Origin: Kudoa neothunni
Lineage: Eukaryota > Cnidaria
DNA: 64,000 nt
NCBI GenBank assembly: GCA_964304625.1
Contig: OZ199840.1
Span: 2,790,001-2,854,000 of the forward strand
Reading direction: 5' to 3'
A model generated the notes under the pieces. It was not told the origin of the DNA. It worked only from the letters and a program-made list of their open reading frames with translations, and did no database searches. The position numbers and the translations under genes are program-made. Positions 36,776 through 48,480 of this stretch are shown here, piece by piece (within the stretch, counting starts at the first letter, position 1; each line of letters starts with the position of its first letter).

Positions 36776-37357
36776 TATCCAAAAAATTTGGGACGGCTAT
36801 TTTCTTTCCGGATGGCGAGGTTCCAGTTAACCGAATATAAACAACATCGTTAGCGCGCATTTTTTTATTATTTACTAAGTAAAATACTTTAATTTTTTCT
36901 ACTCTAATGTAAAATGTTGACATATCTATTAACTAAGAATAAGAAGCTTGATTTAAAGGAAAAATAGTACATAATAATGGCAGTTTTTATACGTCTACAG
37001 AGGAGTAACCTACTTTTTTAAATAATAGATAGTTAATTTTTGTTTATTATATCTCTAGGCATGTGCTTAGATATAGTAAAAATTAATATAAGAATTTGAT
37101 GCATAATTTAGGGTTTAAAAGATAAATTTATTAATAAATAATCTAGAAATAATTTTGTTTCAAATATTGCATGGTATATATGCTATATTGTATGTCGTAC
37201 AGTGATGGGTGCTACTTTTATTCAAAAATGTGATTAACAGTTCCTCCGGTTTGGGGATAATCGAACATTCATCGACACATTCATATCAATAAAATCCAAC
37301 TAAACTTTAAAATTTCTTCCGAATAACGAGATTTCCGGATAATCGAGGTTCGGCTGT
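36776..37357. mobile_element. Tigger/pogo-type terminal repeats
   Basis: GGATAATCGAGGTTCGGCTG at 37,338-37,357 is the typical outward end of a pogo/Tigger element (reversed: CAGCCGAACCTCGATTATCC). A similar but weaker end (GGCGAGGTTCCAG) is at about 36,826, and CCGGATTATCC lies at about 36,781. Orientation places these ends to the left of, not around, the transposase relic that follows, so they may be separate short copies. Confidence 0.45.
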
Positions 37358-37409
37358 ATTAATTCAGCTCAACGTCAGTTATGCTAGTTGTAATATTTTA
37401 ATCATAAAA

Positions 37410-38645
37410 CTCACTTTTCTTCATGCACGAGTTTGGAGTACTTATGTCGGTATTTCCGTCCTCTATCTCCTTTATACTTGAGAGAGACAATTCTTTATAC
37501 AGAATATAACTTTCATTTCCGTCTATAATATCGAAGTTTTCACATTTTTTGAATCATTTAATTATCAAAATATTCGAAAAATTATCTAAGGCATTTTTAC
37601 CCATCCCACAACTAAGCGCGATTCAGGTTTCTTAATTGTATCATTTTTAGTGGTGGGTTTTTTATCAGATATCATCCAAGAATGCCATTATTTTCGAGTC
37701 TAATCTTTGAGTGGATCAATGATTAACACATCAGAAGTCTGTAACACAGAGGTACAGCACCTAGGAATGACCAATTTATTTTTTTAAATTCCTGTAGCAT
37801 AGCATTGACAGACTCATGGCCATAGATTCTAAACACATCCCATATTAGGAAACTTTAAGGGCTAAGAAAACTCCTGCTTTTTTCATCCATACTTCACCAA
37901 ACCAAAATTTAGTTAGATTTTCATCCATTCATCGTTTAGGATGTATTTTTACAATAACACCTAACAGAAAGATTCCTTTGGTATTTTCTTTCATTTAAAG
38001 ATAATTATTAGACAAAGTTTTTTTACATCAGCTTGACAAGCTAATACAACAATAAAATACTGTCTCTCGTGCTCTTATGTTTTCAAAACAACAATTTTCC
38101 GATCCTGTCAATCGTAGTGTTTCCCGGTATACCAATATACTTCGGAGTATCGCCTATGTTCGCAATGTTTGTTTGTAAAAATCATACATTTTGCACTCTT
38201 TCGACATAAACAATAAAATATGTACTTCTTCATCAATTACTTCCGACAGCTTTTGTATAATGTAAATTTTTTGCCGTTGTTCTAACCCAAACCTACTAGT
38301 AAATCTATTACAACACTCTGGTGAAGACATGGATTGAGGGATGTTGTATATTGGGCTAACTGAAAAGCTATGGTTCTTATTGAAAGTCTTGTCATAATAG
38401 GCCCATATTACATTAATTCCAAAACTCATTCAAGCAATTCATTTTTAATTTTTTTATATTGAGATACTAAAAATCTGGCTTACTTGTTCGGTTTTGGTAT
38501 TTCTTTAAGATTATCTTTTCGCTTTCTCCATCGTCTTATTAACTCTCGTGAAACTCCAATCTCTTTTCTCACAAATCTAAATTCATGTTTCTCTGCATGG
38601 CATACCATTTTTAATTCATAACTGTCTTATTGACTCTTTGTTTAC
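37410..38645 (-). pseudogene. Tigger/pogo transposase relic
   Basis: The minus-strand start near 38,645 reads MGKQRVNKTV, then the pogo HTH piece GVSRELIRRWRKRKDNLKE (about 38,540). Further left are IGDTPKYIGIPGNTT (about 38,140), DENLTKFWFGEVWMKKAGVF (about 37,915) and GMGKNALDNFSN (about 37,600), then an acidic tail to about 37,430. This order and wording match Tigger-like DDE transposases of the CENP-B/TIGD group. Frequent stops and frameshifts make it dead. Confidence 0.65.
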
Positions 38646-39352
38646 CCATGACAAGGATTTACAAGTATCAAAGACGAGTGCTCAAATTATCGTAAAGTTC
38701 TCTTTGATCCAAATGTAAAGAGTTTTGTGATAGTACTGATAAAGAATATTAAATATGATCATAATTTTGTTACGAAACTGATTCATTACATTTGTTCTAC
38801 AGAATGTTACAATCAGACATACACGGAACTTGTAAACGTAACCAATCAACGTGTAAAGAAAGAATCAAATATGTTACTCTATACATAATATAGATGCCTT
38901 AATTTCGGTTGTGAGCAGTGTGAGATATAAAAGGATTTTAAATGAATATATTACTAGTAACATCAGATTTAACATAACGCTGTGGATCGGTAGGATCACT
39001 TCATATTCAATTTGTGCAGAGGTAACCTTACCAATGCTTAACGAACTCAATCTGATACTTGAATCTAAGTATACGCACACTTATAGTAACATTTCGGGAA
39101 AAGCTCCTGTAAATCTTCAAAGTATGGCCGGTAAATAGATCGCGCCCTTATTTTGTGACGAAATTTTTGGTAAAAAGTTTGCGACCAAAACGAGATTATA
39201 TACAATAAATATTAAATCATATTTTTTGATTTGAACATTTAATAATTTGAATTATTGATAAATAAAAGCGTGGTTAAAAATATTGGAGCATAAATTAAAT
39301 AATCGAAATTTCTCTAACTAGATAGTAGGGAAAAATTCGTATATATGAGCGT
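38646..39352. other. Spacer, nothing identified
   Basis: A plus-strand open frame (38,911-39,138) lacks any motif. No terminal repeat matching the Tigger relic was found here. Confidence 0.45.
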
Positions 39353-42300
39353 TTATTTTTTCTTCTTGAAAACCACGAATCCAATAGCACCCATGATCAA
39401 AGCTCCAATAGCCGCTACTGCAATGATTCTAAAACAATATCAGTTAAATTATAAAAAAACAATAAATTAATACATGACCATGGTTTTAGAACTAAATACA
39501 AAATTTATTTATGTTAAAAATATTAATTAATAAACCTTGAACTGCTTTTGGCTCCTAAAAGTTACAATTTAAATTATTTTCGAAGTAATAATGCTTTACC
39601 TTGCTCAATAGTGGCAGTCCCATAAATTGTTGGATTGATAGAACTGTACACAGTCAAGTGATAATTGTTGCCATCTGCTAATCCACTGATAGTGAATGAT
39701 TTGCATGAAGGATACGTTCTACACCCATTGTCATTTCGTCTCATGCATTTTTTAATAATTGCAATCGATTTTGTACTCGCGTTACGTAATTCCCACTTAC
39801 ATTTGGATTTTTCATTAAGACTAGATGGTAGGGTGTTTTCTATAACAAATGATTCACCATCCCTTGTTATGGTCACATATATTATTTTGTCGTTTTCTGT
39901 GGGATTCCCCTTTGGAGCAGCTATTTATTTTAAATATAATAATAATATCGAAAATATTTTTACTAGCTACTAAAGTAATTTCATTTCTCTCTGATTTTCC
40001 CACTGCAGTAATAGACACTTTATACTCTTCATTTGCATCATAGTCGTTGAATTTAATAGAACTGCACAATGGAAATGAGGAGCATGTGTTTGAATTGACC
40101 GGGCTCGCAGTTGTATCAACTGTTGTAGCTGGGGCAACATTTGTGTCAGTTTCTGTTTGAGTAATAGATTCAGCTCTTGCAATTTTTAATTCATTAATTT
40201 CTGATTTTAGACTTCGAACTTGACTAGTACCAGTTTGTGGTTGTTCGGGATTAGGACTGGATTCGGCTGGTGAGCTTGGTGGAGTATTCTGAGTTTCTGG
40301 CACAGCTGCCGGTGTCTGTGATGCTTCGCAGACGTAAATATTTTCAAACCTTTCATCTTTTTTTATTTGGATAGTATAATGGCAAATGGCTTCTGGGACT
40401 TTTTTGGACAATTGTGCATTTAATTCTAATCCTTGTTCAGTGTATTTTTGAGTTATTTTCAAGGTTGCCAGATCTAGATTGAGTCAATAAGTTAACTTTT
40501 TGAGAAATATACTCGTCGTAACATTTTCATATATGTGTTCCTTGTAATCCTTATCAGAAATGACCTTAACGTCGTAAGAAGTATTTGGTTCAAGATCAAC
40601 AATAGTTATTGATTCTCTACATCTTCCTCTACAGGGGTTAGTTTCAGTACATTTAGCGGTGTAAAATGTATTTTTCCCGGCTGGACTTATATAATACTCA
40701 CAGTTTGGTTCATCTTTCTTATCAGTTTCTGCCGTACCTCCAATAGCTGTTAGTATAGTTGTTGATTCAGTTTTAGTAGGGGCGGTTGCTTGAAAATTTT
40801 TGTCATCATTTTTCTCTTTGAAAATTATTAGTTATTGAGAGTTATTTTTCAGTTATTACCTGTCCTTATAAGTATTTGTTCTTTGAAAGAAGCTGGATCT
40901 GCGATTCCATTAGGTTCAATTTCGATAATATATGGTTTTCCCGGAGATAGTCCTCTAATTTCTACTTTCGTGCAATCATTTTTACAAACTTCAGGTTCAT
41001 TCTCCCCGTTATTCTTCTTGCAATTCGTTTCATTGGAAGTAGTTGGCTTAATTGTATCAGCAGCATAATGCTTTATAGTACAAATAGTGCTAGATGTTCC
41101 TGACGTCGGTTTAAACAGGACAGTATCTAATTTTACACCCTCCTTTGTGAAATCGGACAATAAACCACCTCCAGTTTCAGATATAGCTAAAAATTTCTAA
41201 TAAAATAATTTTTGGTTAAAATAAATTACGAAATTTATTTTGGGAAAATCCATCAAAATCAGCAGATGTTTTTGAAAGATCGTGATTCCTGGTTTGAATT
41301 AGAATCTTATATATTTCTTTTTCTGTAGTTACAGCAAGCTCAACATTTTTACAAGGTGTATAACATTGTCCCGCAGTATTTCCACACTTCGATTCGTACG
41401 CGGTGCTAGCTGCTGAATTTTTACCGTCCTTAATACTGAAAACGCAAATTTCAGATGATAATGATAAATCTGTGAACTTAAGGCGAACTTGCTTATCGGA
41501 TCCTGCCTTTTTTGTTACGTAATACTGAGGTTCATAAATAGCGATATTTTTCTTCATATATGCATTTGGCATATAATAAAAGAAACTTGGATAATTCAAG
41601 CATCTCATCTCATAATGAGGGATAAATAAGCTAAAATCTACAATATTCGCATTGGAATTTGTCACACATGAATCTCCTTTTGAACCAACCGCGAATTTGG
41701 CGTCTTTGTAGAAAATAGGACAATCAACCTGTGAGCAAGTCTTATGTACGAACTTCAGTTTTTCAGCATTCGTAGAGATTATTACTTGAGGATTGACCAA
41801 TAATGCTAAATAAAACGGATAAATTTATTCGATATTAATTATTTTTCTTACGTATTGCCAAACCGAACACTTTTCCACCTTTAGGATAATCTGCTTTAGC
41901 AGTGTCGAAATCATTATTATCATATACGTATATATATTTTGTCCTTGGAGAGAGTTTATCATATGGAACTTTGCTATTCTGACTGTCACAAGAAATTACA
42001 CAGTTTGTGTTACTACTATCAGTAATATATCCCGGGCAGCTTGATATTTCTTGATACGCCGCTGCTGTTGTCGAACCACCCATGTTTGCTGCTTCGTTTG
42101 ACTTCAATATACGACATTTTCCTGTAGCATAATGTGTTCCACCAAGTGTATGCTTAACTAAATTGGAGGTAGTAGAACTATCATATTCAATTTGATAATT
42201 CAGCGTAGCTAATGGAGTAGACATTGATGGAGAAGAGGGCGCCGTTGCATTTTCCATCGTACAAAGAAATGCGATTTGAATGACTAATAAAGACTCATTA

Positions 42301-42356
42301 TCGGTAATAAAACACTATATACATAAGAGGCAATTCAAAAATTTATACTTAACCAT
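39353..42356 (-). CDS. Modular cysteine-rich membrane protein family, copy 4 (looks complete)
   Basis: The start at 42,356 gives MVKYKFLNCLLF plus IQIAFLC after the 39-nt first intron, identical to copy 2. The first module is nearly identical to copy 2, yet the second module (KLKFVHKTCSQVDCPIFYK) and third module (CKNDCTKVEIRGLSPG) are the most divergent in the window. The fourth to sixth modules return to the common sequence. All exons are open, with shared GT...AG borders, and the end is the hydrophobic helix and KKKK at 39,353. This is a type I membrane protein of unknown role. Its patchwork likeness to different copies suggests block exchange. Confidence 0.8.
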
Positions 42357-42413
42357 AATGAAAGATAAAGCAAATCAACAAATAGAATTTAATAAATGAA
42401 TACTCTAATAAGC

Positions 42414-42427
42414 CGATACTTGTATCG
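42414..42427 (-). promoter_or_regulatory. Upstream palindrome of copy 4
   Basis: CGATACTTGTATCG, 57 bp before the start codon. The two central bases vary between copies, while both half-sites are invariant. Confidence 0.6.
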
Positions 42428-43262
42428 GGTAAATAGCCTATCTAAAAAACGATTGATATAATAATCTAATTCTTAATATATTGTAATTTTCTGATTAATA
42501 TATATTTACTTTGTTATTAAAATACAGCTTAATTATTAATTTAAAAATTTTAATAATACCAGATACAAAATATGAACATCATATGAGTGGATTTCATTGG
42601 ATTAAGATTACCATGAAATCTAAGATTTAACTAGTGAAGTATGATGAATTATTTAGAATTTATAACTATTTTTCATCTTTATTAATCTTCTCTTAAATTA
42701 CATTACAGAATTGGGCAGATATTTGTAAAATTACATTTTTTCTACATATTATTAGAAATCAAACTTTATTTTCTCTACGACATTCTTTTATTAACCCTCC
42801 GGAGCACGCGTTGGGTCTTTTAGACCCCACGTGATTCTAATATTGCTATAACATTTTTTTAACTTAAAGCTAACGACTAGTAATTAATCCTATTCGCATA
42901 TTTTTTGACGAACATTACGTTGATTTAAAAGATCGAAGTGGCTGTATCTCAGGTACTTGATAATCCGGTCGGCCTCAGGCTATATCTCTAAAACTACTCA
43001 ATATTGTTTTTCCATATTCCACATATCATCTAATGTTTATCTAACATAATTTTTTGTATATTTCTGAAAAATTAAAAAAAATTATTTTTTCCTTGTGTGA
43101 CCATACACAGTCCAACAGCAGCTGGGTACGATTCTTTATTTTTTTAACATAATTTCATCAATTAACATCATTATACACAAAATGTAGAAATAATAATAAA
43201 TTTCTGAGTTATCTATAACTTGGGTGCGCAATTTTTCTTTCTAATTAGCGTGGCACGGAATG
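42428..43262. other. 5' flank of copy 4 with a solo piggyBac-like end
   Basis: 42,428-42,660 matches the flank of copy 2. At 42,791 a TTAA-type end (TTAACCCTCCGGAGCACGCG followed by the palindrome GGGTCTTTTAGACCC) begins, but no matching right end was found before the MULE piece. Confidence 0.5.
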
Positions 43263-43977
43263 AGTTCAAATATGTTTGCAATTGGAAAACGGTTTCATTC
43301 TTTCGAGGAACTCGATAATGCTATAAAAAATTACGGAGTCAAACTTTTGCAATCTTTATAAATATCAAGCGAGGACTATTTCGAATATTCGAAATAGAAT
43401 TACAAAATCAATTAACCAATCTCTGCGGTATTATGAAATTACATATCGTTGTATTTTCAGTGGCAAGAATAAAACAAAATCCGATGGAATTAGAAACAAA
43501 CCGACATTAAAGGGAAACTGCCCCTTGGTTTTATCTCTTAGGACCTCTGTTGATGGTGTAGCACTTGAAGTACGTTCTAGTATATTAGAACATAATCATG
43601 ATTTAAGTGCAGTGCTATATCGAAATCTCCCAAAACAACGAAAAATTGACCTAAATGACCCAAATCTCGTGGAATTAATTCACCTTAGGGCCAATAAAAA
43701 ATTAATTCAAAATAAAATTTACAATGAAACGGGTTAAAACATCCGTTTGAAATCTATCCACAATATTAGAGCAAACAAAGACTCATTCTGTGATAACCTA
43801 TGTGTAATAGAGAAAATGTTGAAAGAAAATTTCAAATGTTACGTTAAGATTTTATATGATAAACATAAAGTCGTTAATGGAATTTTTTTCACTGACCACA
43901 AAATGAAATCATTTTTGGAATTTTATCCTGAGGTTATGTTCGTTGATGCAACTTATAAACTCCTTAATTCAAGGTAA
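43263..43977 (+). pseudogene. MULE (ZSWIM-type) transposase N-terminal fragment
   Basis: The plus-strand ATG at 43,263 opens MSSNMFAIGKRFHSFEELDN, then YYEITYRCIFSGKNK (about 43,430), EVRSSILEHNHDLS (about 43,570, a Zn-ligand-like HNH end) and FLEFYPEVMFVDATYKLLNS, the start of the MULE catalytic domain with its first Asp. It breaks off at the edge of the IS630-like block. There is at least one frameshift and one stop. No catalytic remainder lies beyond the inserted block. Confidence 0.7.
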
Positions 43978-43991
43978 ATTTTGAAAACGGA

Positions 43992-46750
43992 TGAATAATT
44001 TTAAATTTTGAGCGTGTATATCAAAGCAATGTTTTAAATCGTCATTTTAATTTCAAAAATAAAGTGGCGATTTGTAGTGACTAGCATGATGTTATATTGC
44101 TCCTTGAATAAGGCAGATAACCCACTTGCTCAATCCCTTCCAGGTAATGGAAAAAAATGTGAAAAATCGATAAGTCACGTGAATTTTGATATATATTTTG
44201 GATTCCTTACAGTCAATTCTTTGAAAAAATATCATTGAGTTGAATATATTTGTTTGTATAAACATCAGGAACATTTAAAATTAATATTAAGCAACTTTAC
44301 AAAAGTCGTGAAAAATTGGTGCTGATTGTACAATATTTCAAGACCTAAATGCAACAACGTCAGATCAAAATTAAACTGGTTCGCGTTATTACAAATAACC
44401 GTGTCGGATCATAAATCATCACAGCTTTGTGTCGCTAAAAGAAAATATATTTTTTTAGACCACACAACGAAACAAATTATCATAGGTTACCGAAAGTATA
44501 TGGTGTTAGTTAAACTATTGTGAAGAATATCAAGGAATATTTCACTCATGTTTAAATCGAAAAAAACGGTATGTGTCCTCAAATCAACGATCTCATGGTT
44601 TTTTAAAAGGATTCAAGGATGACGATGAAGAATGCATTTCTAAGAAGAGCTGGGGGCAGGAGATCAAGATTGACGACCTTCCACAAATCACATATACAAA
44701 GTTTCGTGAATGAAGAGTGCACATTTACATTAGATTCAATCGCCAAAAACTTACAAGAACATAATATCGGTGTTTCTAAACAGAATATTTCTCTCTTTGA
44801 GTCAGTTCTATTACACCCTCAACAAAATTTCAATTGTACCGATTGCGAGGAATTCTCAGGATTGCATATCGAAACGTAGAAATTGTTTTAATTAATTAAA
44901 ATTATATATTATATTTATTAGTTAAGTTCTACAATAACTGTAATCTAAACCACTTCATTTTCCTGTAATTTACATTGATGAGTCTGGCTTCTCGCTTTAT
45001 ATGAGACGAACATTATTTGGAAGGTCACTTTCAGGTTCGTTCTTGAATCAGAAACTAAAAAGTGTTCGCTCCAAAAACATCGTATTGGTTTCCTCTATTT
45101 GCTCTGATAAAGTTTAGGCATTTCAACTGGCAAATAGTATCGTGAAGCAGGAATTTTTTGATATTTTAATAGAAAATTTAATGATTTGACTAATTATGTA
45201 ATTCAAAGTGAGCTATTAATTACGAGCGGTGTAGGGTTCAATAAAACAGACTTTATTCGACAGAAACTAGATTCAAAGGGCCGCAAGCTTTTGTTCCTTC
45301 TTTCATATGAATCATCCCTTAACCATTTGAACCTCAATGTTGCCAAATAGAAACATTTGAATGTTGTGAGCGTTTTAACATTTAAATTAAATTTTTTAAA
45401 TCTATCTTTATTATAATAATATAGTTAATGTTGATTTGACTTGACATGACTTGATTTTATATAAACGAATTATAAAACTTTGTATGTTGTTTATTAAGAG
45501 CAATACAGATGAATATCTAACTCTACGACAAGTATAAAAAAGGCTAAAGGTATCATGCAATTGAACTTGGAAATTTGAGGTTTCAATAAAATTAAAAAAT
45601 ATACATATATACTATTAAATACGTTTATTCTAAAGATTAATCTAAGAAAAAAATATGTTTTGATACGTATATTATATGGACAGATTAATCCACGTTGTCA
45701 CACGGCAACATTGGGTCAGCGGTTATAGTGGGCATTGTCACACGACAACGTTCGACCCTTGATTTAAGTGTGCTTATATTCTTTGGAATGGATTCTGAAT
45801 AGGTAGGAGTAGGAGGAATAAACAGAGCATACTTTTAAAAAATCACATTATTACCAGATGGGAAGAAATCATACGTTAGACTGGAATTGGATTCCATTTT
45901 GTATAGTCATATGATGGTATTGTATCCGAATACAGTTCTAACGATGGGGAGTAGACCACTGCTTAAATTAGACGATGAATGCGAAAAATTAAATAAACAA
46001 TGGCATTGCAAAAACTGATATTTTTGAATAAGTTGAAGATATTATATTTGAATGTTTCCCTTATTTCAACCGATTTTTCAATGATAGATTATTTGAACAT
46101 ATTTGTATTAAGTGTAACGTCCATTTTTGCCTCAATAAAAACAGAAAATGCTTTCTGGACTGTTTAAATTGTAATCAATAATTAAATTTTTCATTTCTTA
46201 TGGTAAATGAGTAATTTCTTGGTTAAAAACAAACACATGTGCACTCCTACACATTGAAATATGCACCGTCCCAATGTTGCCATTTGGCACCATGTGTGTA
46301 TCTTTTTAACTTTTGAAATGACTTCTCCGATTTTTGAATATTTTATATAAAATTATTCATAATTAAATAGAATACGCAAAAAAATTTTGTTCTGTCACTG
46401 AATTAAATTCGGGATTCAAAGGGTTAATCGCATCGTGGAATTTTTCACCAAAAAATCAATCATCCACTAAAAAGAGGAATAAATGGAAGCTGTCTTGAAT
46501 GATCCCAATGAAATAACATCGGTCCAATTACAATATTATTCCAATCACGCATCCGTGATTCCTCCCAATATGTCTAAATATGGAAGAAGTAGAAAACAAA
46601 TACTTATATGCGTTTATTTTAATTTATCTTTTTGAATACAACATGGTTTCATTTTATTTCGACGCTGTTGCATCTTAGTTTGAAATACTGTATTTCGTGT
46701 TCTTTTTTTGTGCGCGTAACCAATGTACGAATCGGTTAATTTAAATAACT
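43992..46750 (+). mobile_element. IS630/Tc1-like transposon relic, right copy
   Basis: Plus-strand pieces: LNWFALLQITVSDHKSSQLC (about 44,355), an N-terminal HTH region ending TLDSIAKNLQEHNIGVS (about 44,730), YIDESGFSLYMRRTLFG (about 44,965, first catalytic Asp) and LLFLLSYESSLNHLN (about 45,300), where the nested element interrupts it. The reading resumes after 46,427 with EFFTKKSIIH. Stops and frameshifts are scattered through it. Confidence 0.6.
45319..46427. mobile_element. TTAA-flanked piggyBac derivative nested in the IS630 relic, right
   Basis: 1,109 bp between TTAA sites, inserted at the same codon of the IS630 reading as the left copy, so the nesting predates the duplication. Ends: TTAACCATTTGAACCTC and, reversed, TTAACCCTTTGAATCCC. 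Confidence 0.65.
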
Positions 46751-47569
46751 TTTCATTTCCCATATTTTAGCGGGCGCATTAAAAAGACTTTAAATTATGG
46801 TCAATTATTTATTTATTTAAAAAAATAAATTTCAAATTGTATATAATTTTAATATTAATTTAATATAAAAAATTCTTAATGCAAAAGAAAAATTTGTGAT
46901 CAAAATATTTAATCTACAAAGTCAGCCTATACGTGTACCAAGACTGTTAAGATCACATTCTAATGTGTTAAGGCGACAATTTTCATAATAACATAAGCAA
47001 TAATTGATCAACTTAAATTCCTTAATTTGGAACCTCAATTATACACTATAGCATTCGAAACCTTAAAATATTCAAAACTCAACTCTCTTTTTTTTGGGGG
47101 AAAATCGCAATTCGCCAATCTTGATTAATTTTCAAGTATAGCATCCAACGACAAATGACTTTTTCATTCTTATAAATATTCTAGAAAAATAAAATATACC
47201 GTATACGTTAAATTTTAAAGTTTTTGTGTTTTTCCCTATAACATATAAATTTACAAAAATTCTATTGCCTCACATTTTTCGTCAATACTGAATAGTTCCT
47301 TGATAATTCCGAACCCTCGCTAACCCAGTCACCAAACATAAAATGCCACGCCATATGAAGGAAACTCGATATCGGAGAACATTAGACTTGAAAACATTTT
47401 TAAACATTTTTCCTCCGTATGTGTTATTGCAAAAAAAGTAAAATTAACTACGAACTTTGGTGAGTCTAAAATTTATAAAATCGAGGTCAAAATTTATAAT
47501 CACGTTATATCCAATTTTGAACGTAGATGCAAAATGATTTTAGGGGACTTTTTGAAAATAATTTTAGTA
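46751..47569. other. AT-rich block shared with 3,818-4,560
   Basis: No gene identified. It is the mirror of the left-arm stretch with the faint pogo-like reading. Confidence 0.4.
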
Positions 47570-47804
47570 CAGTAGGTGACCACTCGTTTGTAATCTCCAC
47601 GAGTATTGAAAAATGTACGAAAAATTGGTCATTAAGAAAAGCACGTAAAAATAGCAAATGTAAATTAAAATTCGTTTTATTAACTTGATACATTCCATTA
47701 TAAAAAAATACGGTATATCTTTTTAAAAAAATTAATGCAGCATAAATCTACTTTTTGTTGAAAGTACAAACGAGTCGACAGTGCGAAAAACTGGTCACCC
47801 ACTG
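47570..47804. mobile_element. Tc1/mariner-type MITE, right copy
   Basis: 235 bp, CAGTAGGTGACCA at one end and the reverse of CAGTGGGTGACCA at the other, flanked by TA at 47,568 and 47,805. Non-coding. Confidence 0.7.
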
Positions 47805-48480
47805 TACTAAGTATTCCTATAATTAATAAAATTTTTTGGAATTTTTAATTCAATTTAGATTTTTAAATAGTCCAAAGTTTCGTTGGAAACTGGAATAAAT
47901 GTTAAAACCACAATTATAGTTCCCAAGAAATGAGCTTGCATTGATTAGAATGCTGAAAATCTTAGATACCAATGTAAAAGCCATTAAGCTCATTTTTAAT
48001 AAACATCAGATCATTCATCACATCTCGTTATCTAATTTTTATAATATTAATATTTCATATGAATTTCAGTATCGTTATTTAGTTTATAATTTATAAAAGT
48101 AACTGAATACAACATCTAAATATTTAGGAGGTTAATCAATGTTTACAACTATTATTCGATAAATATATTCAATTTAATATAATTAATTCGTTTAACAAAA
48201 TAAATATTATGCGTATATCATATTTCATTATGTTTTAGCAATTTCTAATAATTATAAAAAAATTTTAAAAGTTTATTAACAATCATACATTTTTATCCGA
48301 GTCATATCATCCCTATCAAGTTTTATAATAACGTTGGAACACATCTAAGATAAAATATTTTTATTTTATTAAGTATCAATAAATTTTAATTATCGACAAT
48401 TCATAAATATCACATCATTAGTTAAAAAATATAACTTTCTATAGTTAGATTTTAGGGTAATAATTCGTAAATAAGGGCGT
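47805..48480. other. 3' flank of copy 5
   Basis: Mirror of the flanks after copies 1 and 2; no gene. Confidence 0.6.

Noticed and set aside
38911-39138. 75-codon plus-strand frame between the Tigger relic and copy 4
   Set aside because: No motif, and composition is consistent with chance.
42791-42835. A full piggyBac MITE starting at 42,791
   Set aside because: Only one end is visible; no matching TTAA end was found before the MULE fragment.
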